Below are positions 8,284-17,709 of a DNA stretch of 64,000 bases, one piece after another (positions within the stretch are counted from its first letter, which is position 1; every line of letters begins with the position of its first letter). The position numbers and the translations under genes were made by a program. Location: positions 1-64,000 of the forward strand of contig JADKIZ010000002.1 in assembly GCA_016722445.1 (NCBI GenBank). Direction: 5' to 3'. Under the pieces are notes generated by a model that was not told where the DNA came from, ran no database searches, and was given only the letters and a program-made list of their open reading frames with translations. This stretch comes from Flavobacteriales bacterium (GTDB lineage Bacteria; Bacteroidota; Bacteroidia; Flavobacteriales_D; Sanyastnellaceae).

Positions 8284-9566
8284 AATTGATGACGCATTAA
8301 AATGTTTTTGCCAAAGTGAAATATACATCCCGGCCATAGGCGACCAGAAGTAAAACCTCCGATATGGTTGGTTCCCAAGCGAAAAAGCCACGTGCCGCAA
8401 GGCATCCAACTAACTTCTGCGCCTAATCCAAAACGACTATAACCACCATAGGTAATTCTTTCACTCACATATAGATTCTGATGAATAAAATGTGTAAGGC
8501 CAGCATGGACACGCGGCACTGAGGCTTTGTTAGGCCACATACTTAAACCGGCTTCGTAAAAATTTCCTCTTCCGAAATGTTTGACATATCGCATGTGAAT
8601 CGAAACCGGAAGTGGGGCAACGTAAGCACTTTTCCTAACCGTGTACTCTAAGGTATCGGTAAGTTGTGGCAGATCGAGCGAATCTCCAGCGAGGGTAAAA
8701 ATATCGTTAGCATTCACGCCTTTCCAAGTAGTGAGCGAGTCGAATTCAAAATGTTCACTCATTCTATTCCATACCATAAAACCAGCGTCGTAAACGGCAA
8801 TGCTGATGACTCCTTGATTGTCGGCCAATGGAATATTGTATTCCAGGTCCACCGCCGCACCCATTCCACTGCCATTCATCGGACCAGTTTTGGTTGTATC
8901 CGACCTCCAATAATCACCTTGATAAAAAAGTGCAAGACTATCTCCCTGTCCACTTGTATAAAGTCCGGCATCAGACAACATCAAAGACTGATATGATTGT
9001 CCTTCAACCAATGAAAGACTGAGCGAACTCAATGTGCTTTTATTGAAAAAACCTAAGCCTATTTTTTGCCATGATTGAAATTGATAATACAACGGTCCAA
9101 GGTTGGCAGTGTCATTTCGAAAATGATTGTTGCCCTGATAGATCAACGAAAAAAGATCTTGCCCAAAACTCATTGACGCATGATAGTTTGTGCTAAGCCC
9201 CACGCACAAACCCCAATTGGGATGATTGAACATGGTGTCCTTGAAATTCAAAACATTGAGACCAGCGTTCAAAAGAAATCCAGCACGATTCTGATCGTTC
9301 ATATCATCTTTCAAACGTGCGATGTGATTTCGTTCAATGTGCCCACCAAAAAAAGACTTCTTCAAAAAATGATTATCCAACACATTCGAACCGATAGCTC
9401 CATCTGCATGCAACATAAATAAACCATCTTGTTGTTTATATGCAGAATCAGGCGAAAGTAAAAGCATGATCGGCGTTTGCGAACATATCCTTTCGGTTAC
9501 CACAAGTAAAAGAATCAACGCCCACAACCGCATTGATCGACACACGATATGTAACACTTTTTTCAT
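8280..9566 (-). CDS. DUF5723-like outer-membrane beta-barrel protein
   Basis: A protein of about 428 residues starting at ATG 9566 (MKKVLHIV); a TTG four codons earlier is possible but the ATG precedes a basic-then-hydrophobic signal peptide ending ICSQT. The mature part is rich in alternating aromatic and polar residues with no helices, long loops and G-x-G turns, consistent with a barrel of the DUF5723 family found in Bacteroidota outer membranes. The downstream kdsA start overlaps its stop, and the upstream lipoprotein stop lies one base from its start, so it sits within a tight operon. Family assignment is by overall look, hence moderate confidence; function unknown. Confidence 0.6.
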   Translation of the reverse strand: MKKVLHIVCRSMRLWALILLLVVTERICSQTPIMLLLSPDSAYKQQDGLFMLHADGAIGSNVLDNHFLKKSFFGGHIERNHIARLKDDMNDQNRAGFLLNAGLNVLNFKDTMFNHPNWGLCVGLSTNYHASMSFGQDLFSLIYQGNNHFRNDTANLGPLYYQFQSWQKIGLGFFNKSTLSSLSLSLVEGQSYQSLMLSDAGLYTSGQGDSLALFYQGDYWRSDTTKTGPMNGSGMGAAVDLEYNIPLADNQGVISIAVYDAGFMVWNRMSEHFEFDSLTTWKGVNANDIFTLAGDSLDLPQLTDTLEYTVRKSAYVAPLPVSIHMRYVKHFGRGNFYEAGLSMWPNKASVPRVHAGLTHFIHQNLYVSERITYGGYSRFGLGAEVSWMPCGTWLFRLGTNHIGGFTSGRLWPGCIFHFGKNILMRHQL

Positions 9567-9567
9567 T

Positions 9568-11150
9568 CTAATATTCAAGAGTTACAGCTCCATCAGCGAT
9601 GACTTGAAATTCCATTTTATAAGGCGTATATAAACCGGTTGGTATATTGACATCGGGAGTATTCAAGGTGAGTCTGATCACGATTTGATGATCAGGATTA
9701 AAGGCATTGATGAGTGTTTCATTCACTGCTACATCGATCACAGAATGAGATGGGATGGTTACACCTGCAACGCTAGTTTCCGTGGCAGCCTGAATACTTT
9801 GATTTTTACAAATCATATTGATCAGATAACCATTTTCATCGATAAGAAATGCATCGCATGATGCGGTGAAAGGGAACCAATTATCTACATTCAAATAGAG
9901 ATGACCATTGGCAGCCAACTCCACTGTTGAACCAATACTCAAAGTATCCACAAAACGTAAATTGTACATTCCAATATTCAAAGGGACATCAAATGTCATT
10001 TCAGCGTCGAGTGTTTGTGCAGAATAAATAAAATCATTTCCATCCGAAACATCTCCCAGTGGATTGATGGTCACATCCGCATCGAGGTGGATCAGATTCG
10101 GGAGATTCTCGAGGAACTCATCAATATTGCTATTGCCTTGATTCATTTCAAAAGAAATCTGAGTAGGCACAATAATTCCACCTTGATCATAAGCCCGCGT
10201 TAAATTGATGGGTTGATATAAAGGTACATGCGCCAATTCGACCTGGTTGTTCGTTGCCGAATTGAAATCATAAAGTGAACTGAATTGAATTCTGGCATCG
10301 GCGCCAACATAGTTGGTGAGGTTGAGATTCATCACCACTTGATCTAGGTTGAGCAGTCCAGAAGGAAAATCAATATTGTCACTGAAATCGACACTTTCAT
10401 CTAACACATAATGTTGCTCCCCAAAGTAACCCCGTGCATATTTGATGACAGGATCAACAAACTTTAATTCAACAACAACACTATCATTCCCGCTGATCAT
10501 TGCTTGTGCGGGAGCATCCACCGCAGTGCTGATGGTAAGATGAGTGTACATTCTGTTGAACATAAATCCAGTGGCGCCAGTTAGATCGAAAGTATATCCA
10601 GCAAGATCAATACTTCCGTGATAGGAATATGGATTTGTTCCGTCGGATGGTTCAGTGGTCGTTTGAATTACCACGCTTTCACTATTGATCGACACTCCTG
10701 GAATTTCATAAGTGCATGTGAGATATCCATCGATATAGCTTCTGATTGAATACTCCATAAAACCAGATTCAACAATCACCTCGCGCAACTCAACATTATT
10801 TACTCTGATGAGATTATTCTCTTCCTGGTTGATGATTTCCTGACCATTTGGAATAGGAAATGGGCCACCGACAATTGGAACAACAAAACTTTCTCTGATC
10901 ACAGTATCGGGCATACTTATCAAAGAATCCAGATCAAAATCGGTAAGGTTTTCATTCAACATCAAATGCCAAAGTTGATTGTCGTCAGCAACAATTAATG
11001 AATCGGCTACAATGTCTCCAATACCTACACTTCCAAATGCCAGAGGTACGACCAAATCACTATCCCAGGAAGTGTTTTCTTCCTTTTTGCAACCTGCAAA
11101 AAGATGATGGTCACCATCATGATGAACAATTTGATCAGGTATCGTGGCAT
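9568..11150 (-). CDS. Surface or periplasmic lipoprotein, about 527 residues (frameshifted in signal peptide)
   Basis: ATG 11150 opens a signal peptide (MPRYLIKLFIMMVTIIF) that runs out of frame at a five-A run on the plus strand (11098-11102). Adding one base gives FFAGCKKEEN, a textbook lipobox with the lipidated Cys, then a frame that continues to 9568. The mature protein is all-beta looking: repeated strands with D/N-rich turns and SIDLAGYTFDL-type segments, with no domain I can name. The gene follows DUF4105 by 11 bases and precedes the DUF5723 barrel by one, which suggests a joint envelope role, possibly lipoprotein plus barrel partner. Confidence 0.65.
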
Positions 11151-11161
11151 GATGTTTTTCA

Positions 11162-12439
11162 CTACAGTGATTTCGTTTTAAACCCTAAATAATGAGGCTT
11201 GATCAATTTCAGGATACTGATAAGCAGAGCGACAGTAAGCGGTATGATGGCGGGGTGCATGGTTTGCGGCAACACAAACCACAATAATAACATAGCAACC
11301 ATGAGATAGAAATAAATCTTCAACCACTTTAACCAAAATCCCGAGTATAGTTTTGCTGGTACAAAAGCAAGAATCAAGTTGAGTGGATTTGCCCAAATTA
11401 AATTCAGATTCCATTTGGTGGCTTGGTGATCGGTGAAAAACCATAAAAAGACCACAAAAATTCCAAGTAATCCTGTCAGGAAAAAAATTAGCCTTGTAGA
11501 AATTCCAACTTGACTCTTTTTCTCAATCAATCTTACAAAAATGAAATGCAAAACCAAAACCAAAGACATCACAACTAAGGGAGTGAAAACGGTCAGATTC
11601 TCAGGTTCATATTCCTGTGGAAGCACTTCCTCGGCAGTAGAAGTAAGTTGTTGCCCCTGATAAATGGCATAGTTAAAATCCCTCATCAGACTATCAGGAA
11701 GGAACATGGCCTGACCCTTCTCCATCACCCGATCGCATGGTATTCCCAATGCGAGATCAATTCCAAAATCACTCCACGGTTGGTATTGCAAATAGTTTTG
11801 AATGGCATGTCTGAAAGTAAATTCTTGTGGATAGACATAGGAAAAATTGATACGACTTGCACTATTGATTTGATCAGGGCTGACGTAAACAAAACCAAGA
11901 CCATCTGGTTGTGATTTGCCGGATGTCGCTCTGATGATCACATCGCGTATACGTGTTGCGCAATTGTCATAAAAAAAATCGTAACGGTATGTCCGATTAG
12001 CTGGATCAGCATTCTCTTCGAGTAGATCAAACAATATTTGTCTTTCTTCATGTGTCAACAACAACTGTTGTTCGTAAATGCCTCTACCAGTCGCAATGTA
12101 TTCTTGCTGAAAATCTCCGAATTTTTCACGGTTTAAAATGTAATCCAGTTTACCTCTGGCAAACTTCACATAGAAATCCTCGTCGAAAATGAAAGTACCA
12201 TAATTGTAAACAAGGTCAAGGTATTTACCGTTCACCGTATCTTGAAACCTAATAGCTGTGTGGCCGAATAAACTGTATAAGTCCGGACCTGGTGTGCAGG
12301 TGATAATCGACATTTTAGATCCAGGCGAAACGATATAATCTGATGCCTTGCCGACAGATGTCCAACTCCAAAACATCATCATAAAAATGACGAATTTCAA
12401 AGTGCCTTTTTGTAAATTTTCCTGAATGTATTTGATCAT
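11162..12439 (-). CDS. DUF4105 (Lnb N-terminal-like) membrane protein
   Basis: A 425-residue protein. After a signal segment (FVIFMMMFWSWTSVGKA), residues 40-250 match DUF4105: TCTPGPDLYSLFGHTAIRF, YNYGTFIFDEDFYVKFARG, and YDFFYDNCATRIRD with the conserved D-N-C-x-T-R. This papain-like fold carries a Cys and His pair (C in DNCAT, H in FGHTA) that could be catalytic. The last 130 residues hold four or five membrane helices. The family occurs in Bacteroidota envelopes; its reaction is unknown, with peptidoglycan or lipid work suggested by the fold. The ATG overlaps the dapF stop by four bases. Confidence 0.8.
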   Translation of the reverse strand: MIKYIQENLQKGTLKFVIFMMMFWSWTSVGKASDYIVSPGSKMSIITCTPGPDLYSLFGHTAIRFQDTVNGKYLDLVYNYGTFIFDEDFYVKFARGKLDYILNREKFGDFQQEYIATGRGIYEQQLLLTHEERQILFDLLEENADPANRTYRYDFFYDNCATRIRDVIIRATSGKSQPDGLGFVYVSPDQINSASRINFSYVYPQEFTFRHAIQNYLQYQPWSDFGIDLALGIPCDRVMEKGQAMFLPDSLMRDFNYAIYQGQQLTSTAEEVLPQEYEPENLTVFTPLVVMSLVLVLHFIFVRLIEKKSQVGISTRLIFFLTGLLGIFVVFLWFFTDHQATKWNLNLIWANPLNLILAFVPAKLYSGFWLKWLKIYFYLMVAMLLLWFVLPQTMHPAIIPLTVALLISILKLIKPHYLGFKTKSL

Positions 12440-13206
12440 ATGTTGATTTCTCCTGAAAAAACAAATTGAGCAGGACCACTAAGCCAAACATCGGTAAAAC
12501 TGTTGTTATTCTGTTGAGAATATTCCACATTTAGTTCACCGCCTCGTGTGATCACATGAACATTCTGCCGCCCGGGATTACGACTGGCGTAACTCAGTGC
12601 GGCCGCAGTGACACCCGTGCCACAACTCAGTGTTTCATCCTCTACGCCTCGTTCGTAGGTTCTGATGCTTATACCGTGGTCATTTTCTTCCACAAAGTTG
12701 ACATTAATACCGGCCGGACTATAGCGTGGAGCGTACCGCACCTGCTGTGCCTCAGGGATAATGTTGATTTCACCGAGTTCGCTCACATACTTGATGTAGT
12801 GTGGTGACCCGGTATTGATCACGTAAGCATCACCATCCATATCAATGCCGTGAATGTCTTTCATATGAATGGCTATTCTATCTTGATTCAATCGGTAATC
12901 GTGGAGACCATCGATCGCCAAAAAGGAGCCATGATCAGGAGCAGCACCAATATCATGTGCAAATTGCACGATACATCGGCTTCCGTTTCCGCAGAAACTT
13001 TTCGATGCATCCGGATTGTGAAAAATCATTTCAAAATCGGCCTCATTGGCTTTTTGCAACAGGATAATGCCATCACTTCCAATACCAAATTTGCGATCAC
13101 ATAATCTGATGATCTCGCTGTCCGAAAGACGGATATCGTCATTTCGATTGTCGATCATGATAAAATCGTTACCGGTTCCCTGATATTTCCTGAATTGCAA
13201 GCGCAT
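12436..13206 (-). CDS. dapF: Diaminopimelate epimerase
   Basis: DapF interconverts LL- and meso-diaminopimelate for peptidoglycan and lysine. The 256-residue protein begins at ATG 13206 (MRLQFRKYQGTGNDFIMID), the family's canonical N terminus; the open frame continues upstream for 59 codons without similarity. Both catalytic cysteines are present: C72 in FCGNGSRC and C195 in ETLSCGTGVTA. Substrate-binding N and E residues around TGNDF and YERGVEDET are intact. It is first in the minus-strand operon with DUF4105 and the envelope genes, and divergent from the E1 dehydrogenase with 121 bases between starts. Confidence 0.95.
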   Translation of the reverse strand: MRLQFRKYQGTGNDFIMIDNRNDDIRLSDSEIIRLCDRKFGIGSDGIILLQKANEADFEMIFHNPDASKSFCGNGSRCIVQFAHDIGAAPDHGSFLAIDGLHDYRLNQDRIAIHMKDIHGIDMDGDAYVINTGSPHYIKYVSELGEINIIPEAQQVRYAPRYSPAGINVNFVEENDHGISIRTYERGVEDETLSCGTGVTAAALSYASRNPGRQNVHVITRGGELNVEYSQQNNNSFTDVWLSGPAQFVFSGEINI

Positions 13207-13327
13207 TGACGGGTGCAATTTAACCGGATTCCGCTCGGTACAGCGAAAAGAAACCCACCATATTTTCCTCAAAATACGGTTCAAAGCCAATGACAGAGTT
13301 AACTTGCGCGCTGCATTTGTCTGAATT

Positions 13328-15403
13328 ATGTCAACATCAGAAAAAACAGAAATAAGCCCTGCTCCTGCTTTAAGTAGCGACACTCTGCTGAAAGCCTATC
13401 GGCTGATGACCACAGCACGCAGCATGGCGGATATTTATGAGGAAAACGCAAAAGTCACTGCAAAATATGTTCACGCTACATCGCGCGGACATGAAGCGTG
13501 TCAGCTTGCGATGGGACTTCAACTGAAGTCATGTGATTATTTGAGCGCATATTATCGTGATGACAGTATGTTGCTTGCCATAGGCATGCAGCCATATGAG
13601 TTGATGTTACAACTTATGGCCAAACGAGATGATCCTTTCAGTGGGGGACGCACCTATTATTCTCATCCTGCATTGCGCCGGGATGATTTGCCCAAAATTC
13701 CACACCAAAGCTCCGCAACTGGAATGCAGGCTATTCCTACGACTGGTATCGCCATGGGAATTCAATACAAAGAATCTCAGGGCCTTTCAAGTGATAAAGA
13801 CAAAGGCGCAATTGTGGTGTGTTCAATAGGCGATGCAGCAATGACGGAAGGTGAAGTAAGTGAAGCATTTCATATGGCTTCGCTAAAAAAACTGCCGATA
13901 ATCTATTTTGTTCAGGACAATGAATGGGACATCAGTGCTCATTCTTCAGAAATACGCTTTGGCGATGCAACCACATTTGCCAAGGCATTTCCGGGCATTC
14001 GTGTGAAAACCATGGATGGAACGGACTTTTTGGAATGTTACAAGGTGATGGAAGAAGTGATCCAGGATGTGCGCAAAAATCGCAGACCATGGCTGATACA
14101 TTGTAAAGTTCCATTGCTCGGACATCATACCTCTGGAGTTCGGAGAGAATGGTATCGTGATGATTTGGAAAGTGCTCAAAAAAGAGATCCACTTCCTCGA
14201 TTTACCAAACAACTCAAAGGACTTGGTTTTGCAGAAAACGAGTTGGAGAAAATGGCTCAGGATTCAAGAGCTGATGTTGAATTAGCTTATTTGAGAGCAC
14301 TGAAAGCTGAAGATCCACATCCTTCAGATTTATTCCTATATGATTATGCGCCAACACCAATCACAGAAGAATCAGGAGAGCGTGCTCCGGCGGGGAAAGA
14401 ACCCACTGTGATGGTCGATTCTGCATTATTTGCCATGCAAGAAATACTTGCGAAACATCCGGAAGCGTTGCTCTATGGACAAGATGTAGGGAAAAGATTT
14501 GGCGGCGTTTTTCGCGAAGCGGCAACATTAGCAGAAAAATTCGGTGATGATCGTGTGTTCAATACGCCTATTCAGGAAGCATTCATCATAGGCAGTACTG
14601 TCGGCATGAGTGCCGCAGGTCTCAAGCCGATTGTGGAAGTGCAGTTTGCAGACTACATCTGGCCCGGCCTCAATCAATTGTTTACCGAGGCAAGCCGCAG
14701 TTATTATCTCAGCAATGGAAAATGGCCAGTAAGTGCTATGATTCGTGTTCCAATCGGCGCCTATGGTAGTGGCGGTCCATATCATAGCAGTAGTGTAGAA
14801 AGCGTGCTGGCGAATATTCGCGGTATCAAAGTAGCGTACCCATCAACAGGAGCCGATTTAAAAGGTTTGCTCAAAGCTGCGTTTTATGATCCAAATCCTG
14901 TTGTGATTCTGGAACACAAAGGTCTTTACTGGAGCAAAGTAAAAGGCACAGAAGAAGCGAGAACCATAGAGCCATCCGAAGATTATGTAGTACCATTTGG
15001 CAAAGCCAGAGAAGTCATTGCAGCTACTGAAGAACATTCCATTGCAGTCATTACTTATGGCATGGGCGTGTATTGGGCATTGGGCGCAGCAAAAGCATTC
15101 CCGGGACAAGTGGAAATCATTGATCTTAGAACCATCGTACCTCTGGATGAAAATCGCGTCTTTGAAGCGGTTAAAAAATGCGGCCGCTGTCTGGTAGTCA
15201 CGGAAGAAGCACCAGCGAACAGTTTTGCCCAGGCATTGGCCGGACGAATAGCCGAACAGTGTTTTGAATATCTCGATGCACCTGTCAGCATTATCGGATC
15301 AGAAAACTTACCCGCTATTCCTTTGAATTCTACATTGGAAGCAACAATGCTTCCCAATGCGGAAAAAGTGCAACAAAAAATTCAAGAAATACTCAACTAT
15401 TAA
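13328..15403 (+). CDS. 2-oxo acid dehydrogenase E1, fused alpha and beta subunits
   Basis: A 691-residue thiamine-diphosphate enzyme joining both E1 subunits in one chain. The alpha part (about 20-340) has the TPP motif GDAAMTEGEVSEAFHMASL through FVQDNEWDIS, with GDA in place of the usual GDG. The beta part (about 365-691) has LYGQDVGKRFGGVFREA, FNTPIQEAFIIG, GLKPIVEVQFADYIWPG and RVPIGAYGSGGPYHSSSVE. The fused form is common in Bacteroidota and decarboxylates a branched-chain or related 2-oxo acid, passing the acyl group to an E2; no E2 or E3 gene lies here, so the substrate stays open. It starts at ATG 13328 and the next gene follows by 13 bases. Confidence 0.88.
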   Translation: MSTSEKTEISPAPALSSDTLLKAYRLMTTARSMADIYEENAKVTAKYVHATSRGHEACQLAMGLQLKSCDYLSAYYRDDSMLLAIGMQPYELMLQLMAKRDDPFSGGRTYYSHPALRRDDLPKIPHQSSATGMQAIPTTGIAMGIQYKESQGLSSDKDKGAIVVCSIGDAAMTEGEVSEAFHMASLKKLPIIYFVQDNEWDISAHSSEIRFGDATTFAKAFPGIRVKTMDGTDFLECYKVMEEVIQDVRKNRRPWLIHCKVPLLGHHTSGVRREWYRDDLESAQKRDPLPRFTKQLKGLGFAENELEKMAQDSRADVELAYLRALKAEDPHPSDLFLYDYAPTPITEESGERAPAGKEPTVMVDSALFAMQEILAKHPEALLYGQDVGKRFGGVFREAATLAEKFGDDRVFNTPIQEAFIIGSTVGMSAAGLKPIVEVQFADYIWPGLNQLFTEASRSYYLSNGKWPVSAMIRVPIGAYGSGGPYHSSSVESVLANIRGIKVAYPSTGADLKGLLKAAFYDPNPVVILEHKGLYWSKVKGTEEARTIEPSEDYVVPFGKAREVIAATEEHSIAVITYGMGVYWALGAAKAFPGQVEIIDLRTIVPLDENRVFEAVKKCGRCLVVTEEAPANSFAQALAGRIAEQCFEYLDAPVSIIGSENLPAIPLNSTLEATMLPNAEKVQQKIQEILNY

Positions 15404-15416
15404 AAAACTAAGAACG

Positions 15417-16082
15417 ATGATAAACACCATCAGAATATTCACGATCGTCATTTTATCGATCTGCCAGCTCGCTCTGAACGCTCAAAGTTTCGAAGGACAT
15501 CTCACCATGAAAATGGAAGTATTAGATGTGCCAGCAGAAATGGAAAGCATGAAAGCCATGTTTGAAAGCACCATTCAGATTTATATCAAAAATGAACAAT
15601 CAAGATCCGAGATGACCAATGCTTTGACCGGTAATATGATTGTGATCAGTGATGGTAAAAAGAATGAAGTCACCATGTTGATGGATATGATGGGGGAAAA
15701 AACTGCGGTAGTATATGGAATGGAAGAATACAAAGCGCAAAAGGAACAAGGCACAAACGACATTCAAACCAAAAAAACAGGGATTACCAAAGTGATAGCA
15801 GGACACACTTGCGAAAAAGTTTTAGCCACCATTAAAACCACTGACGGCAGTGCGGAAATGGAAGTATGGTGTGCCAAGGACATTCAAAATGTTAATGCAG
15901 AAATGGCTGATTATCCAGGTATGCCGTTAGAATATACCATCATGGCTGAAGGCATTAAAATGCATTTTATCACCACAGAAATAACAGAAAAGAAAGTGGA
16001 TGAAAATCTTTTTACCATACCTGCTGGTTATACCAAAAAGACATCAAAAGAATTCGAACAAGGTTTTGGAGGAAAACACTAA
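15417..16082 (+). CDS. Exported DUF4412-like protein
   Basis: The 221-residue protein starts at ATG 15417, chosen because a clear signal peptide follows (MINTIRIFTIVILSICQLALNAQ). The mature chain resembles DUF4412/LolA-like beta-rich proteins: FEGHLTMKMEV, IYIKNEQSRSEM, MIVISDGKKNEVTMLMD, a methionine-rich MDMMGEKTAVV, and then GHTCEKVLATI...EVWCAKD with a cysteine pair. Such proteins may bind a hydrophobic ligand in the periplasm, but this is not shown. It lies between E1 dehydrogenase and a thioredoxin-like protein, 24 bases before the latter. Confidence 0.65.
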   Translation: MINTIRIFTIVILSICQLALNAQSFEGHLTMKMEVLDVPAEMESMKAMFESTIQIYIKNEQSRSEMTNALTGNMIVISDGKKNEVTMLMDMMGEKTAVVYGMEEYKAQKEQGTNDIQTKKTGITKVIAGHTCEKVLATIKTTDGSAEMEVWCAKDIQNVNAEMADYPGMPLEYTIMAEGIKMHFITTEITEKKVDENLFTIPAGYTKKTSKEFEQGFGGKH

Positions 16083-16106
16083 AAAGTTGATGCTTCCAAG
16101 ATTGAT

Positions 16107-16595
16107 ATGAAGGCAGGAGATTACAAAAGATACATTCCGTATCTGGTCATCATGGCTGGATTAATCTTCTTCTACTATTATCGTTACCGAAGGGTTCCGG
16201 ATATGGAATTCTCATCACTTCAAGTGACCCAGCAGGACGGAACACAAGTACCATTGGGAAATATACTTGGTGAAAAAACGGTAATTCACTTTTATGCCTC
16301 ATGGTGCGGCCCATGTATTCGGGAGATGAAAGAGATCAAGGAAGAATGGGCTCATTTGGAAAGTGAAAACATTCAATTCATTTTTATCACAGATGATCCT
16401 GAAGATAGAATCGCACCCTTCAGAACACAGATGTCACAGGATGTGTTATTTCTTCAAATACCATCGCTACAGGATGCCGGGATCTATACCATTCCCACCT
16501 CCTATTTTCTCAAAAACAAAACAATTACAACCAAACACGTTGATCCCATGAACTGGAAAAACCTACAAGTGATCAACGAACAATTCAATCAATAA
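16107..16595 (+). CDS. Membrane-anchored TlpA/ResA-like thioredoxin
   Basis: A 162-residue protein with one N-terminal membrane helix (about 10-25) and a thioredoxin fold outside the cytoplasm. The active site is WCGPC (C67, C70) in FYASWCGPCIREMKE, and the cis-proline region is IPTSYFL. Family members reduce disulfides in the periplasm, for example in apocytochromes or secreted proteins. It is followed after 11 bases by a ferredoxin gene, giving a small redox group with the YceI gene beyond. The charged loop YRYRRVPDMEF joins anchor and domain. Confidence 0.8.
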   Translation: MKAGDYKRYIPYLVIMAGLIFFYYYRYRRVPDMEFSSLQVTQQDGTQVPLGNILGEKTVIHFYASWCGPCIREMKEIKEEWAHLESENIQFIFITDDPEDRIAPFRTQMSQDVLFLQIPSLQDAGIYTIPTSYFLKNKTITTKHVDPMNWKNLQVINEQFNQ

Positions 16596-16606
16596 CACTT
16601 AAAGTT

Positions 16607-16885
16607 ATGTCAAAAGTTACAGTCACATTAGACGGAACAGATACCACTTTCGAATTAGATCAAAAGGGAAATAGTATTCTCGATACTGCCATAGACCATG
16701 GATTGGATGCACCCTTCAGTTGCAAGGGCGGCGTTTGCACCACGTGTATGGCAAAACTCACCGAAGGCAGTGTACATATGGATGCCAACTACGCACTCAC
16801 AGATGCTGAAGTGAAAAAAGGTCTTATTTTGTGTTGTCAATCGCATCCAACTTCAGAGACGGTGAAGCTCACTTGGGACATTTAA
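16607..16885 (+). CDS. Plant-type [2Fe-2S] ferredoxin, 92 residues
   Basis: The four cluster ligands are C39, C44 and C47 in CKGGVCTTC and C76 or C77 in LILCCQSHP, the CX4CX2C...C pattern of plant-type ferredoxins. The sequence most resembles the C-terminal ferredoxin domain of PaaE/Hmp-type oxidoreductases standing alone, with DANYALTDAEVKKGLILCCQ typical of those. It would carry single electrons in the cytoplasm; the partner reductase is not in the window. Here it lies between a thioredoxin-like gene and a YceI gene on the same strand. Confidence 0.88.
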   Translation: MSKVTVTLDGTDTTFELDQKGNSILDTAIDHGLDAPFSCKGGVCTTCMAKLTEGSVHMDANYALTDAEVKKGLILCCQSHPTSETVKLTWDI

Positions 16886-16941
16886 CCACACAACACTTTT
16901 TGCACAATCATTGCGCAGAGAAACGCTATATTCGAAATCTG

Positions 16942-17487
16942 ATGCGCCACTACATTGTTACTATCATTTTTGTACTGCTGGTTTCCTTGCAGTTGACTTC
17001 GCAATTTTATGAAGTGAAGACAGGCAGCATTAAGTTCGATTCGAATGCGCCACAAGAGGATATTCATGCCGCATCCAAAGATTTGACAGGTCTCATGAAT
17101 CTATCCGCAAACAATTTTGCATTTGCCGTAGATGTGCGGACATTTCATGGATTCAACAGTGCTCTGCAACAAGAGCACTTCTATGAAAACTATATGCAGA
17201 CCGATGTTTATCCACGCGCATCATTCTCAGGAAAACTCATCGACAAATTCAACCCTGATGTGTCATCACAGAAAATCAGGGCGAAGGGAATATTTGAGGT
17301 ACATGGCATAAAACAAGAAAGGATCATAGAGGTTGAAATTCAGAAAACATCCAAGGGATATTCATTCACTGCTGACTTCAATGTACTTCTTGCCGATCAC
17401 GGAATTTTAATACCCAAAATTGTAAATCAGAAAATCGCTGAAAACATCAATGTCAAGGTTTCTGCGTTGCTTGTGGAAAAAAAATGA
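16942..17487 (+). CDS. YceI-family exported protein (first copy)
   Basis: The 181-residue protein starts at ATG 16942, giving a signal peptide (MRHYIVTIIFVLLVSLQLTSQ); the open frame before it is a continuation into the ferredoxin gene. The lipocalin-like YceI pattern is visible: GSIKFDSNAPQEDIHA, NNFAFAVDVRTFHGFNSALQQEHFYENYM, YPRASFSG, then AKGIFEVHGIKQERI and LADHGILIP. YceI proteins bind isoprenoid or other lipids in the periplasm. A second, more canonical copy sits at 31.6 kb. Nearby redox genes may mean quinone- or polyprenyl-related work, as inference only. Confidence 0.82.
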   Translation: MRHYIVTIIFVLLVSLQLTSQFYEVKTGSIKFDSNAPQEDIHAASKDLTGLMNLSANNFAFAVDVRTFHGFNSALQQEHFYENYMQTDVYPRASFSGKLIDKFNPDVSSQKIRAKGIFEVHGIKQERIIEVEIQKTSKGYSFTADFNVLLADHGILIPKIVNQKIAENINVKVSALLVEKK

Positions 17488-17709
17488 TCATCTCATCACG
17501 ACCTCACGTGGATAAACATTTTTACAAATCCAATGAAATAGAGCCATAGATTGACTAAGATTGTATTTTAAAGTTGAATTTGTAGTCTATAATTATTGCC
17601 ATACTGAAAACTTTCAATACCCCGATCGACTTCATGATTCTGACTCAATCACACAAAAGTGTTTCTATTATCACTTTAAAAGTTCAAGATACAGTGAACT
17701 GAAGAAGGC

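Noticed and set aside
13206..13383. 59-codon N-terminal extension of dapF
   Set aside because: The extension overlaps the divergent E1 gene start and lacks similarity; the family N terminus begins at 13206.
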